64,000 nt of DNA, from the NCBI RefSeq assembly GCF_002705925.1, contig NZ_NKRE01000001.1, positions 1,988,810 through 2,052,809 on the forward strand, in the 5' to 3' direction. A program made the position numbers and the translations under genes. The notes under the pieces are model-generated. The model searched no databases and had not been told where the DNA came from. It saw only the letters and a list, made by a program, of their open reading frames with translations. Source of the stretch: Mycobacterium ostraviense (GTDB lineage Bacteria > Actinomycetota > Actinomycetes > Mycobacteriales > Mycobacteriaceae). Numbering within the stretch: position 1 is the first letter of the stretch; every line of letters begins with the position of its first letter. This document shows, piece by piece, positions 30,116 through 40,823 of the stretch.

Positions 30116-31306
30116 CTACTTGATGATCTTGGTGACCCGGCCGGCGCCGACGGTGCGGCCGCCTTCACGGATCGCGAACCGAAGACCTTCGTCCATAGCC
30201 ACGGGCTGGATCAGCTTCACCGCGATGTTGGTGTTGTCACCGGGCATCACCATCTCGGTGCCCTCCGGCAGCGTCACCACACCGGTCACGTCGGTGGTGC
30301 GGAAGTAGAACTGCGGACGGTAGTTGTTGAAGAACGGCGTGTGCCGGCCGCCCTCGTCCTTGGACAGGATGTAGACCTGGCCCTCGAACTCGGTGTGCGG
30401 GGTGGTGGTGCCGGGCTTGATGACGACCTGGCCGCGCTCGACGTCCTCACGCTTGACGCCACGCAGCAACAGCCCGACGTTGTCGCCGGCCTGGCCCTGG
30501 TCGAGCAGCTTGCGGAACATCTCCACACCGGTGACGGTGGTCTTGGTGGTCGTCGGGCGGATGCCGACGATCTCGACTTCCTCGTTGACGTTGACCACGC
30601 CGCGCTCCACACGACCGGTGACCACGGTGCCGCGGCCGGTGATCGTGAAGACGTCCTCGACGGGCATCAGGAACGGCTTGTCGGTCTCACGGACCGGGTC
30701 GGGGATCGACTCGTCGACCGCATCCATCAGCTGCTCCACCGACTCCACCCACTTGGGGTCGCCCTCGAGGGCCTTCAGTGCCGAGACCCGCACTACCGGG
30801 GCGTCCTCGTCGAACTCCTGCGCGGCCAGCAGCTCGCGGACCTCCATCTCGACGAGCTCGAGCAGCTCCTCGTCGTCGACGGCGTCGGCCTTGTTCAGCG
30901 CGACCAAGATGTAGGGCACACCCACCTGACGCGCGAGCAGCACGTGCTCACGGGTCTGCGGCATCGGGCCGTCGGTGGCGGCGACCACCAGGATCGCACC
31001 GTCCATCTGAGCGGCGCCGGTGATCATGTTCTTGATGTAGTCGGCGTGGCCCGGCGCGTCGACGTGTGCGTAGTGCCGCTTCTCGGTCTGGTACTCCACG
31101 TGCGCGATGTTGATGGTGATACCGCGCTGACGCTCCTCAGGCGCGTTGTCGATCTGGTCGAACGCCTTCGACTCGTTCAGGTCCGGGAACTTGTCGTGCA
31201 GGACCTTGGTGATAGCCGCGGTCAGGGTGGTCTTGCCGTGGTCAACGTGACCGATGGTCCCGATGTTGACGTGGGGCTTGGTCCGCTGGAACTTCGCCTT
31301 CGCCAC
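30116..31306 (-). CDS. tuf: elongation factor Tu
   Basis: The GTPase that carries aminoacyl-tRNA to the ribosome; 396 residues. G1 GHVDHGKTT (about 19-27), switch [18 protein letters not shown] and the three beta-barrel domains ending [12 protein letters not shown]. The start is GTG with an AGGAGG ribosome site. Last gene of the str operon, separated from fusA by a 216-base spacer with unusual repeats. Confidence 0.99.
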   Translation of the reverse strand: MAKAKFQRTKPHVNIGTIGHVDHGKTTLTAAITKVLHDKFPDLNESKAFDQIDNAPEERQRGITINIAHVEYQTEKRHYAHVDAPGHADYIKNMITGAAQMDGAILVVAATDGPMPQTREHVLLARQVGVPYILVALNKADAVDDEELLELVEMEVRELLAAQEFDEDAPVVRVSALKALEGDPKWVESVEQLMDAVDESIPDPVRETDKPFLMPVEDVFTITGRGTVVTGRVERGVVNVNEEVEIVGIRPTTTKTTVTGVEMFRKLLDQGQAGDNVGLLLRGVKREDVERGQVVIKPGTTTPHTEFEGQVYILSKDEGGRHTPFFNNYRPQFYFRTTDVTGVVTLPEGTEMVMPGDNTNIAVKLIQPVAMDEGLRFAIREGGRTVGAGRVTKIIK

Positions 31307-31408
31307 TTTTGTGTCCTCCTGGACTGTTGGTGCTTATAAAAGCAGTTTTGATGTTTTTCAGTTATGCCGCGGTGTTGACCGGGCTAGCTTACGCGCAACG
31401 CTCGGCTC

Positions 31409-31522
31409 ACTCGCCCGTCGCCTTCGCTGTGCTCATTGCTCGACTCCTTGCCGAGTAGGCTTGTCCCGATTGCTCGGGTCCTCACTCGTGAGCTTCGCTC
31501 ACTCGCCGTCACCTCGCGCCGC

Positions 31523-31543
<21 letters not shown>
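31409..31543. repeat. direct repeat spanning the fusA end and fusA-tuf spacer
   Basis: A 19-base block (ACTCGCCCGTCGCCTTCGC) occurs at 31409-31427 and again at 31525-31543, where it encodes the last residues of EF-G. The spacer between holds further related words (GCTCACTCG, CTCACTCG) and a small hairpin GTGAGC-TTC-GCTCAC at about 31487-31501. The spacer seems to have grown by copying the fusA 3' end and similar units. Confidence 0.6.
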
Positions 31544-33628
<2,085 letters not shown>

Positions 33629-33658
33629 AGAAGTCTTCCCACTCTTTCGGTTGCGTAT

Positions 33659-33687
33659 TTAGTTCGCGTTAGTTCGCGTTAGTTCGC
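33659..33687. repeat. 10-bp tandem repeat between rpsG and fusA
   Basis: The unit TTAGTTCGCG is repeated twice exactly, with a third copy lacking its last base. It sits in the 95-base spacer upstream of the fusA ribosome site. The copy number may vary between strains. Confidence 0.75.
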
Positions 33688-33723
33688 TGTCGGTTGCGCC
33701 CGGCCGCTTTTCGCCGGCGGCTC

Positions 33724-34194
33724 TCACCAGCGATAATGCGCAAAGGCGCGGTTCGCCTCGGCCATCTTGTGGGTGTCCTCACGCCGTTTGACAGAGGCCC
33801 CGAGGCCGTTGCTGGCATCCAGAATCTCGTTTGCCAACCGTTCGATCATCGTCTTCTCCCGGCGTTGCCGCGAGTAGCCGACGAGCCAGCGCAGCGCCAA
33901 CGTGGTCGACCGGTCCGGGCGCACCTCGACCGGCACCTGGTAGGTCGCACCACCGACGCGGCGGCTGCGGACCTCCAAGGCCGGTTTGACGTTGTCGAGA
34001 GCGCGCTTGAGGGTGATGACGGGATCGGTGCCGGTCTTGTCGCGGGCATGTTCGAGCGCACCATAAACAATGCGCTCGGCCAACGATTTCTTCCCCTTCA
34101 GCAGAACCTTGTTCACCAGTTGGGTGACCAGCTGCGACCCGTACACCGGGTCGTTGACCAACGGACGCTTGGGCGCCGGCCCCTTGCGCGGCAT
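33724..34194 (-). CDS. rpsG: 30S ribosomal protein S7
   Basis: Ribosomal protein uS7, 156 residues, which organises the small-subunit head. [40 protein letters not shown] and the C-terminal [14 protein letters not shown] are hallmarks. The ATG at 34194 overlaps the rpsL stop (ATGA), so the longer reading to 34470 is not the gene. Confidence 0.99.
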   Translation of the reverse strand: MPRKGPAPKRPLVNDPVYGSQLVTQLVNKVLLKGKKSLAERIVYGALEHARDKTGTDPVITLKRALDNVKPALEVRSRRVGGATYQVPVEVRPDRSTTLALRWLVGYSRQRREKTMIERLANEILDASNGLGASVKRREDTHKMAEANRAFAHYRW

Positions 34195-34568
34195 CAGCTC
34201 TTCTCCTTCTTGGCGCCGTAACGGCTGCGAGCCTGCTTGCGGTTCTTCACTCCCTGGGTGTCGAGCGAACCGCGGATGATTTTGTACCGCACACCGGGCA
34301 GGTCTTTCACCCGGCCGCCACGGACCAGCACCATCGAGTGCTCCTGCAGGTTGTGACCCTCGCCGGGGATGTACGCCGTGACCTCGACCTGGCTCGTCAG
34401 CTTCACCCGCGCGACCTTGCGAAGCGCCGAGTTCGGCTTCTTCGGAGTGGTGGTGTACACCCGGGTGCACACGCCACGGCGCTGCGGGCTGCCCTTGAGG
34501 GCCGCGGTCTTGACCTTGGCGATCTTGTCCCGACGACCCTTTCGGACCAGCTGCTGAATGGTTGGCAT
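34194..34568 (-). CDS. rpsL: 30S ribosomal protein S12
   Basis: Ribosomal protein uS12, 124 residues, at the decoding centre. Lys43 ([12 protein letters not shown]) and Lys88 ([13 protein letters not shown]) are the wild-type residues, so the sequence predicts streptomycin susceptibility at this gene. First gene of the str operon rpsL-rpsG-fusA-tuf. Confidence 0.99.
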
Positions 34569-34913
34569 CTACCGGCTTTCTGTGTCGCTGTCTGAGGGTC
34601 CGGTACCGGTCCCCGTACTGTTAGTTGTCAAGTCTTGTACTGCAGTTATGCCCTGCCTCGGAATAAACGTCGTATAAACGCCGTACCCCGCTGCCGGGTG
34701 TGTCGCATGCGGTTGGCCTCCGAACTCAATCCGCCTCGTCCTTGACATCTCGGTGACATCATGGACATGCGAATTGGCCCGGCATCCACGCCCTCAAGTC
34801 GGGCGCTGTAGGCCGCCAGGCACGAGCAACCACAATACCGCTCGCCGGTCAGGCAGGTCAAAGTGGTGCCCGGACCAAGCGGAGATCCGTTACCCGGGCG
34901 TCCCCAATCAGCG
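34569..34913 (-). other. str-operon upstream region with possible small Cys-rich ORF
   Basis: 345 bases between rpsL and the TetR gene. On the minus strand a TTGACA hexamer at 34626-34631 is a candidate -35 element for rpsL, but no good -10 follows at 17 bases. A repeated word (CGTTTAT) lies near 34664-34682. A minus-strand reading from TTG 34861 to a stop at 34646 would give 71 residues with a cysteine-rich opening (TCLTGERYCGCSCLAAY). It has no convincing ribosome site and could be chance or a relic. Confidence 0.35.
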
Positions 34914-35561
34914 TTAGGCCTGCTTGGCACCGTGCTCCGCGGTGCGCTTTTCCATCCCCGCCGCCAGGCGCAACACCATGTCGGAGAACACCGCGTCGGT
35001 ATCGATCTCATCCATCACGCCGGTCATTTCCAGCAGCACAAACCCGTGTAGTGCCGACCAGAACTCCAGCGCCGCGTAAAAGGCCTCTTCGCCTTCCAGG
35101 CCGTAGGACGACAACACGGCGATCACCGGCGCGGCGGCGCTTCTGGTCGCCGCGGCGTAGTCGGGATCGTCGCCGCCCAACGGCATCCGGGTGAATGCCG
35201 AGTACCGACCGGGATGGTGGTGGGCATAGCTGCGGTACGCACCGGCCATCACCAATACCGCGTCATCGCGGGCGCGCCCCTCGCCAACCCTGTTCAGCAT
35301 CGTGATGATGTCGTCGATCACCCGCACCCGCACCGCGCGGCGCAGGTCTTCGAGGCTGTCCACGTGGTTGTACAGCGACGGCCCCTTGGTCCCCAGTTGG
35401 TTGGCCAGCGCGTTGATGGTCAGCGAATCCCAGCCCTCCCGGTCCAGGAAAGTCAGGGCGCCCTCGACGATGGTGTCTCGGCTCAACTTGGCCGGCCGCG
35501 CCGCAACTTTCACGGCACGCTGGCGCCCAGCCGTCGACGGGGGTTCCGGCGAAGCTGCCAT
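34914..35561 (-). CDS. TetR-family regulator (Rv0681-like)
   Basis: A 215-residue TetR protein with a 25-residue basic lead. The helix-turn-helix is at about 27-73 (TIVEGALTFLDREGWDSLTI, then KGPSLYNHVDSL). The C-terminal domain contains AALEFWSALHGFVLLEMTG, the WHG-type ligand domain signature. The promoter region carries a clean 23-bp palindrome at 35639-35661, probably its own operator. Targets are unknown; the neighbouring DUF3060 genes are divergent. Confidence 0.9.
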   Translation of the reverse strand: MAASPEPPSTAGRQRAVKVAARPAKLSRDTIVEGALTFLDREGWDSLTINALANQLGTKGPSLYNHVDSLEDLRRAVRVRVIDDIITMLNRVGEGRARDDAVLVMAGAYRSYAHHHPGRYSAFTRMPLGGDDPDYAAATRSAAAPVIAVLSSYGLEGEEAFYAALEFWSALHGFVLLEMTGVMDEIDTDAVFSDMVLRLAAGMEKRTAEHGAKQA

Positions 35562-35638
35562 GACGATCGTCCTTCAATTGCTCCACGTGCGAATGACAGT
35601 GGGTCATCGCCGCTGCGGTTGTGGGAGGTCAACGGTGG

Positions 35639-35661
35639 GTCAACTAATGACTCTAGTTGAC
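35639..35661. promoter_or_regulatory. operator-like palindrome upstream of TetR gene
   Basis: Perfect arms GTCAACTA (35639-35646) and TAGTTGAC (35654-35661) with a 7-base spacer, 78 bases upstream of the TetR start. An extra half-site GGTCAAC lies about 12 bases to the left. This suits a dimeric TetR-family repressor acting on its own gene. Confidence 0.65.
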
Positions 35662-35745
35662 GCGACCGTGGATCGACCGGGCCAAACGCGGCCGCGGCGG
35701 GGTGCCAACCAAATGAGCTCAACGCTGTCGTCGGGCAGGGGACTA

Positions 35746-35760
35746 CACCTAGGCTAGGTG
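35746..35760. promoter_or_regulatory. 15-bp perfect palindrome before the DUF3060 genes
   Basis: CACCTAG-G-CTAGGTG, perfect around one central base, 50 bases upstream of the GTG start at 35810. It may be an operator or part of the promoter of the DUF3060 pair. The regulator is not known. Confidence 0.45.
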
Positions 35761-35809
35761 CACACCTCAATCGAGCACCGATCACGCGCCCAACGGAGGG
35801 GGGCCCGCT

Positions 35810-36196
35810 GTGAAATGGACAACCGCCGCCGCGTCACTGGCCAGCTGCGTCGTCACCATCGTCACCACCGCCGTCACGTCAACCGCGCTACCACCGGCCG
35901 CGCACGCGAAAAATGGCGACACCCATATCACCGGCGAGGGCCTCGAGCAGGTCTTGGACTGCAACGATTCCACGCTGTTGGTCAACGGCACCGCCAATAT
36001 CATCACCGCGAAGGGAACGTGCTGGGCGGTGACGGTGATGGGCTCGTCCAACACCGTCGTTGCCGACACGGTGATCAACGACATCACCGTCTACGGTTGG
36101 GATCAGACGGTGTTCTTCAAGAACGGCGATCCGTTCATCTGGGATCGCGGCCGCGAACTGGGTATGGTCAACCGGCTCCAGCGAGTGGGCCCCTAA
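35810..36196 (+). CDS. secreted DUF3060 protein
   Basis: A 128-residue protein resembling Rv0680c. The start is GTG 35810 behind ACGGAGGGGGG. A signal peptide covers about 1-33 (LASCVVTIVTTAVTSTALPP, cleavage near AHA-KN). The mature part has DUF3060 beta-repeat features: VLDCNDSTLLVNGTANIITA and GTCWAVTVMGSSNTVVADTV, with two cysteines that could pair. It is predicted to be exported to the cell envelope. It is followed after 15 bases by a lipoprotein of the same fold. Confidence 0.87.
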   Translation: MKWTTAAASLASCVVTIVTTAVTSTALPPAAHAKNGDTHITGEGLEQVLDCNDSTLLVNGTANIITAKGTCWAVTVMGSSNTVVADTVINDITVYGWDQTVFFKNGDPFIWDRGRELGMVNRLQRVGP

Positions 36197-36211
36197 GGAA
36201 TCGAGGAGCCT

Positions 36212-36694
36212 ATGCGCGCTCACGTCCCTACCTCGCGGCTGTCCGCGATCGCTCTGACACTGGCACTGGGCGCAACGGCCGTCGGGCTGGTCGGCTGCAG
36301 TTCGACGGCCAATCCCCCGCCGGCCACCAGCAGCTCCGCAAAGCCCACAACCGCGACGAGCAGCGGTACCGCGGCGCCGTCCACATCGGCCGGCCCCCCG
36401 ACAACCGCATCGATCGAGATCGGCAACACGCTGAACTACGGATCGATCGGGACGACCGCCACCCTGGACTGCGCCGACGGCAAGTCACTGAATGTCGCCG
36501 GTTCGGAAAACACCCTGACCGTCAACGGCACCTGCTCGACGGTGACCATCGGCGGAACCAACAACAAGATCACCTTCGACAAGATCGACCAGCAGCTGAG
36601 CGTGTTGGGGCTCAACAACACCATCACCTACAAGAACGGTGACCCGAAAGTCGACAACATCGGATCGGGCAACACCATCAACAAGGGCGGCTGA
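36212..36694 (+). CDS. DUF3060 lipoprotein (Rv0679c-like)
   Basis: A 160-residue lipoprotein. Lipobox GLVGC with Cys29, then a Ser/Thr/Pro-rich linker (about 30-66), then a DUF3060 domain with repeated N-T turns (GSENTLTVNGTC, GGTNNKITFDKI, LGLNNTITYKNGDP). Rv0679c has been reported as an envelope lipoprotein associated with lipoarabinomannan. Its stop lies 12 bases from the convergent echA5 stop. In the recalled M. tuberculosis order the mmpS5-mmpL5-Rv0678 genes follow; here they do not. Confidence 0.9.
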   Translation: MRAHVPTSRLSAIALTLALGATAVGLVGCSSTANPPPATSSSAKPTTATSSGTAAPSTSAGPPTTASIEIGNTLNYGSIGTTATLDCADGKSLNVAGSENTLTVNGTCSTVTIGGTNNKITFDKIDQQLSVLGLNNTITYKNGDPKVDNIGSGNTINKGG

Positions 36695-36706
36695 CGCGCC
36701 GTCGGG

Positions 36707-37471
36707 TCACGCCGGCGCGCCGTGGCGGCCGGCACCCCCCGCGAAGCGTGCGGCCCCCGCCGAGGCCTCGGCCGCCACCCGGGAGATGCTGGCGAATTCC
36801 AGATCGAGCGCCGCCGACTCCGGCAGTCCCCATTGGTGCAGCACCGACAACCGATCCGACCGCAGACACTGCTGAGGCAGGGCCGCCAACTCGGCCGCCA
36901 TTGCCTCGGCCGCCTGCCTCGCCTGCCCCTTGGGCACCACCCGATTGGCCAGTCCCATCGCCAGCGCCTCATCGGCCGCCACCGCCCGGCCGGTAAGGAT
37001 CATGTCCATCGCCCGGCTGTGCCCGATCAGCCGCGGCAGCCGCACCGTGCCGCCGTCGATCAGCGGTACGCCCCAGCGGCGGCAGAACACGCCGAACACG
37101 GCGCCCTCCTCGGCCACCCGCAGGTCGCACCACAAGGCCAATTCCAGACCACCGGCTACGGCGTAGCCACTGACGGCGGCGATCACCGGTTTGGACAACA
37201 CCATCCGCGTGGGCCCCATCGGACCTGGCCCCGTCCGGTGTACGGCATTGGCCTCCGCTGTGCCGAAAGCCTTCAAATCGGCTCCGGCGCAAAAGGTTCC
37301 ACCATTGCCGCACAGCACCGCTACCGATGCGGTGTCGTCGCGGTCGAATTGCTCGAACGCTGAGTAGAGCGCGGCGGCCGTCGGGCCGTTGACCGCGTTG
37401 CGTGCCGCCGGCCGGTTGATGACCACCGTGGTCACCGAACCGTTGCGGTCCACGTGCACCAGATCGCTCAT
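36707..37471 (-). CDS. echA5: enoyl-CoA hydratase EchA5
   Basis: A 254-residue crotonase-fold protein. The oxyanion-hole segments GGTFCAGADLKAFG and SGYAVAGGLELALWCD are present. The first Glu expected in many hydratases (position after IDGG in RRWGVPLIDGGTVRLP) is not evident, so the exact reaction is uncertain; hydratase or isomerase on acyl-CoA is likely. The start overlaps the upstream PaaX-type gene (ATGA). Last gene of the fadE8 operon. Confidence 0.9.
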   Translation of the reverse strand: MSDLVHVDRNGSVTTVVINRPAARNAVNGPTAAALYSAFEQFDRDDTASVAVLCGNGGTFCAGADLKAFGTAEANAVHRTGPGPMGPTRMVLSKPVIAAVSGYAVAGGLELALWCDLRVAEEGAVFGVFCRRWGVPLIDGGTVRLPRLIGHSRAMDMILTGRAVAADEALAMGLANRVVPKGQARQAAEAMAAELAALPQQCLRSDRLSVLHQWGLPESAALDLEFASISRVAAEASAGAARFAGGAGRHGAPA

Positions 37472-38202
37472 GTCGCCTCCAGGAGTTGGGATGTGTCAAG
37501 GCGTTTCGCCAGCTCGATGGCGAAGTCGTGGTATGCCTCACGCAGCCGGGTTCCCGGCCACTGCGCGGGCAACAGCTCGGTGGGCAGCATCGGGTCGGTC
37601 AGCAAATGACGGACCATCGCGGCGGCCACCGCGAAGCGGCCGGGAATGTCTGCCGCGTGGGAGATCTCCTCCAGCAATTGCTGGCCGGCGTCGGCCCACT
37701 CGGCGAGGTCCCATAGTCGCGCGGCCAGCTCGGTGGGTGCGTCATCGCGCGCTCTGAACACCCGCACCCGGGCGCGCATGTCGGGGGCCAGTTTCAGGTC
37801 GAGATTGTCGGGACGAAGCCACACCCCTTCACGCAGTTCACCGAACCGCTTGTCCTGCAGGGTGGTTCGCAGTGCAGCGCGGGTGCGGGCGTCGTCGCCG
37901 ACACTGGTGACGACGATCATGTGCCAGTAGCCGTGCCAGGCCCGTACCGGCGAACGCATGGCCTCATCCTGGCGCCGCTGGCGGGCCAGCAACCGATCCG
38001 AAAGCCGATACCCGTCGGCGGACCGGACCAGATCACCGGCGCTCACCATGCGGGTCAGCGCCACCCGCAACGCCGTTTCCTTGATACCGAAATCGGCGGT
38101 AAGCCTGATTAATTCGCTGGCACTGGCCCACGCGGGATGCGCGCCGAGCAGCACGCTGAGCACCACGGACCGGGCGGTCATGCGCGCCAGCGATTTCGGC
38201 AT
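37468..38202 (-). CDS. PaaX-family transcriptional regulator
   Basis: A 244-residue PaaX-like repressor resembling Rv0674, started at ATG 38202 (MPKSLARMTARSVVLSVLLG), four bases after the echA4 stop. N-terminal winged helix (ELIRLTADFGIKETALRVAL then TRMVSAGDLV), a central domain with WHGYWHMIVV, and a C-terminal region. PaaX proteins sense aryl- or acyl-CoA esters. Located inside an acyl-CoA operon, it may control that operon through the palindromic promoter at 40778-40815. Confidence 0.88.
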   Translation of the reverse strand: MPKSLARMTARSVVLSVLLGAHPAWASASELIRLTADFGIKETALRVALTRMVSAGDLVRSADGYRLSDRLLARQRRQDEAMRSPVRAWHGYWHMIVVTSVGDDARTRAALRTTLQDKRFGELREGVWLRPDNLDLKLAPDMRARVRVFRARDDAPTELAARLWDLAEWADAGQQLLEEISHAADIPGRFAVAAAMVRHLLTDPMLPTELLPAQWPGTRLREAYHDFAIELAKRLDTSQLLEAT

Positions 38203-38206
38203 GAAG

Positions 38207-39145
38207 CTACACTCCTGACGCTTTCCGGCCGTAGTCCCCGAACGGCTCGTCGCGGTGTTTGACCGCATCCCGGAAGCCGTGCTCGACCGCGTCGGCGACG
38301 AAGGCGTGTCCCTCGGGCGTGTGCCGGGCGATGCCGTCGAACACCGTGCTGACCATTCTGCTGGTGGCCACACCCTGTTGCAGCAGAGCCGAATTGAGCG
38401 CCAGCTTGATCATGACCAGCTGATTGACCGGCAGCGCGGCGATCCGCTGCACCAGCCGCTCGGTGCGTTCGTCGAGGTCTTTCGGATCCGGCGCCTCGAC
38501 GGCGAGGCCCCATTCGGCCGCTTGGGCGCCGGTGAGGCAATCGCCGGTGAACAGCAGGCGTTTGGCACGCTGGTCACCGAGCCGGTGTGCCCACAACCCA
38601 GCCGCGGGTACACCCCAGACCCGGGTCGGCGGGTAGCCGATCTTGGCGTCGGCGGCGGCGATCACCTGATCGGCGTGCAGCGCGATGTCGGTGCCGCCGG
38701 CCACGCAGTAGCCGTGGATCTTGACCACCGTCGGCTTGTCGGCATGCATCAGGCTGGAGAACCCGCGCACGAACCGGCTCATCATCTGGTAGTCGATCAT
38801 CGGGTCCCAGGGCTGGTTGGGCAGGTGGTTGACGGTCTGGGTCTTACCGTCCAGCACCGTGCCCTGGTATGCGCCGGTGCCGCCCGCCGAGCCGGTGCGA
38901 TCCGCGTAAGCGGACAGGTCGAAGCCGGCGCAGAAACCGTCGCCGCGTCCCGAGACCAGAATGACGTGCACGTTGGGATCGAGGTCAGCGCGCTCGACCA
39001 GCGCCGACAACTCGAGCGGGGTATCCGCGACGATCGCGTTGCCCTTCTCGGGCCGGTTGAACGTGATCCGCGCGACCCGGTCGGTGACCTCGTAGGTCAT
39101 CGTTTTCAGATTGTCGAACTCGACCGGTCGGATCGCGTGTGTCAT
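38207..39145 (-). CDS. echA4: enoyl-CoA hydratase/isomerase EchA4
   Basis: A 312-residue crotonase superfamily member from ATG 39145, which overlaps the fadE8 stop (ATGA) and gives the M. tuberculosis length. GRGDGFCAGFDLSAYAD and HGYCVAGGTDIALHADQVIA provide the oxyanion hole; VWGVPAAGLWAHRLG follows. A long insert after the first motif (about 85-125) is unlike simple hydratases. The substrate is unknown. Confidence 0.92.
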   Translation of the reverse strand: MTHAIRPVEFDNLKTMTYEVTDRVARITFNRPEKGNAIVADTPLELSALVERADLDPNVHVILVSGRGDGFCAGFDLSAYADRTGSAGGTGAYQGTVLDGKTQTVNHLPNQPWDPMIDYQMMSRFVRGFSSLMHADKPTVVKIHGYCVAGGTDIALHADQVIAAADAKIGYPPTRVWGVPAAGLWAHRLGDQRAKRLLFTGDCLTGAQAAEWGLAVEAPDPKDLDERTERLVQRIAALPVNQLVMIKLALNSALLQQGVATSRMVSTVFDGIARHTPEGHAFVADAVEHGFRDAVKHRDEPFGDYGRKASGV

Positions 39146-40770
39146 CCCTTGACTAAAGCACGCTCGAGGATGGGGGCCAGATCCAGTCCGGTCGGCATGG
39201 TGCCGAAGGCCCCGCCCCACTGGCCGCCGAGCCGGGTGGCCAAGAACGCCTCGGCGACGGCCGGATGCCCGTGGCGCACCAGCAGCGAGCCCTGCAGGGC
39301 CAGGCAGATGTCCTCGGCGATCTTGCGGGCCCGGTATTGGATGGTGTCGAGGTCACTCAGCTGCGGCCCTAGCTTCTCGACATGGCCGTCCAGCCGGGCG
39401 TCCTGTCCCGCGCTCTGCGCCAGGTCTTCGAACAGCACCTCGACGCATTCGGGCCGAGTTGCCATGGCCCGCAACGTGTCCAGTGCGCTGACATTGCCCG
39501 AGCCCTCCCAAATGCCCATCAGCGGCGCCTCGCGGTACAGCCGCGGCATACCGGAGTCCTCGACATAGCCGTTGCCGCCCAGGCATTCCAGCGCTTCGGC
39601 GGCGTGCGGGGTGGAGCGCTTGCACACCCAGTACTTGCTGGCGGCCAGGCCGATGCGGCGCAGCAGCGCTTCTTTGTCGTCGCCGCGTGCCGCGTTGTCG
39701 GTGGCCCCGGCCATCCTCATCGCGACGATCGTGGCCGCCTCGGCCTCCACTGCCAGGTCGGCCAGTACGTTGCGCATCAACGGCTGGTCAATGAGGTAGG
39801 CGCCGAACGCCTTCCGGTGCTGAGCGTGGTGGATGGCCCGGGTCAGCCCGGTACGCATGCTGGTGGCGCTGCCCAGGGTGCAATCCAGCCGGGTGAGGTT
39901 GACCATTTCGATGATGGTGGGGACGCCGCGGCCCTCCTCGCCGACCAGCCACGCGATGGCGCCGTCGTATTCGACCTCGCTGGAGGCGTTGGCGTGATTG
40001 CCGAGCTTGTCCTTCAGGCGCTGCAGCAGCATCCGGTTGCGGGTGCCGTCGGGCAGGATCCGCGGCAGCATGAAGCAGGACAACCCCTTTGGGGCCTGCG
40101 CGAGCACCAGAAAGATGTCGCACATCGGCGCGGAGGTGAACCACTTGTGGCCGGTCAGGCTGTAGGTGCCGTCGGCGTTCGGGGTCGCCTCGGTGGTGCC
40201 GGCACGCACGTCGGAGCCGCCCTGCTTCTCGGTCATCGACATGCCCGCGGTGATACCGCGTTTCGTGGTGGCGAGCTTGAGCTCCGGATCGTACTCGCGG
40301 CTGGTCAGCAGCGGCTCGTAAACGCTGGCCAGCTCGGGGTTGTGGCGCAGCGCCGGGACGACGGCGTAGGTCATCGAGATCGGACAGATATGGCCGGGCT
40401 CGACGGTCCACACGGACGTCTTGGCGGCCCGCACCACGTGGGCGCCCGGCCGGTCGTCGGCCCAGGGCGCGGCGTGCAGCCCGTGCGCGATCGCGGTGCG
40501 CATCAGTTCGTGGTAAGCCGGGTCGTATTCCACCTCGTCGATGCGGTGGCCCACCCGGTCATGGGTGTGCAGGACGGGCCGGTTGCGATCGGCCAGCTCA
40601 CCCCAGCGCTGGGCTTGGTGGCCGCCCGAGATCGCCCCGAGCTCGTTCACCTCGTCCAGTCCCCACTGTCCGCCCTCGCGGATCAGGGCTTCGACAAGCA
40701 TCGGAGAAGTAGCGGGATTGTGGTTGTCCAGCGGCGGGACCTGATTGGTGACGACATGGGTGTCTGGCAT
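39142..40770 (-). CDS. fadE8: acyl-CoA dehydrogenase FadE8
   Basis: A 542-residue acyl-CoA dehydrogenase of the AidB-like branch, from ATG 40770 (MPDTHVVTNQVPPLDNHNPA). FAD-contact blocks MTEKQGGSDVRAGTTEA and GHKWFTSAPMCDIFLVLAQA, and the C-terminal CLGGNGYVEDSGMPRLYREA with GIWEGSGNV. It opens an operon with echA4, a paaX-like gene and echA5. A -10 element lies 7 bases before the ATG, so the mRNA may be leaderless. Confidence 0.94.
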   Translation of the reverse strand: MPDTHVVTNQVPPLDNHNPATSPMLVEALIREGGQWGLDEVNELGAISGGHQAQRWGELADRNRPVLHTHDRVGHRIDEVEYDPAYHELMRTAIAHGLHAAPWADDRPGAHVVRAAKTSVWTVEPGHICPISMTYAVVPALRHNPELASVYEPLLTSREYDPELKLATTKRGITAGMSMTEKQGGSDVRAGTTEATPNADGTYSLTGHKWFTSAPMCDIFLVLAQAPKGLSCFMLPRILPDGTRNRMLLQRLKDKLGNHANASSEVEYDGAIAWLVGEEGRGVPTIIEMVNLTRLDCTLGSATSMRTGLTRAIHHAQHRKAFGAYLIDQPLMRNVLADLAVEAEAATIVAMRMAGATDNAARGDDKEALLRRIGLAASKYWVCKRSTPHAAEALECLGGNGYVEDSGMPRLYREAPLMGIWEGSGNVSALDTLRAMATRPECVEVLFEDLAQSAGQDARLDGHVEKLGPQLSDLDTIQYRARKIAEDICLALQGSLLVRHGHPAVAEAFLATRLGGQWGGAFGTMPTGLDLAPILERALVKG

Positions 40771-40777
40771 GCCACCA

Positions 40778-40815
40778 ATATTACATTTTCCTGACAACCG
40801 TACAAGAGGTGTAAT
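40778..40815 (-). promoter_or_regulatory. fadE8 promoter with overlapping inverted repeat
   Basis: On the minus strand TTGTAC (40800-40805) and TAATAT (40778-40783) are spaced 16 bases. The -10 ends 7 bases before the ATG at 40770, predicting transcription from the start codon itself. Inverted ATTACA (40780-40785) and TGTAAT (40810-40815) flank the promoter and could bind a regulator such as the PaaX-like protein. Confidence 0.6.
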
Positions 40816-40823
40816 GGTCTTGC

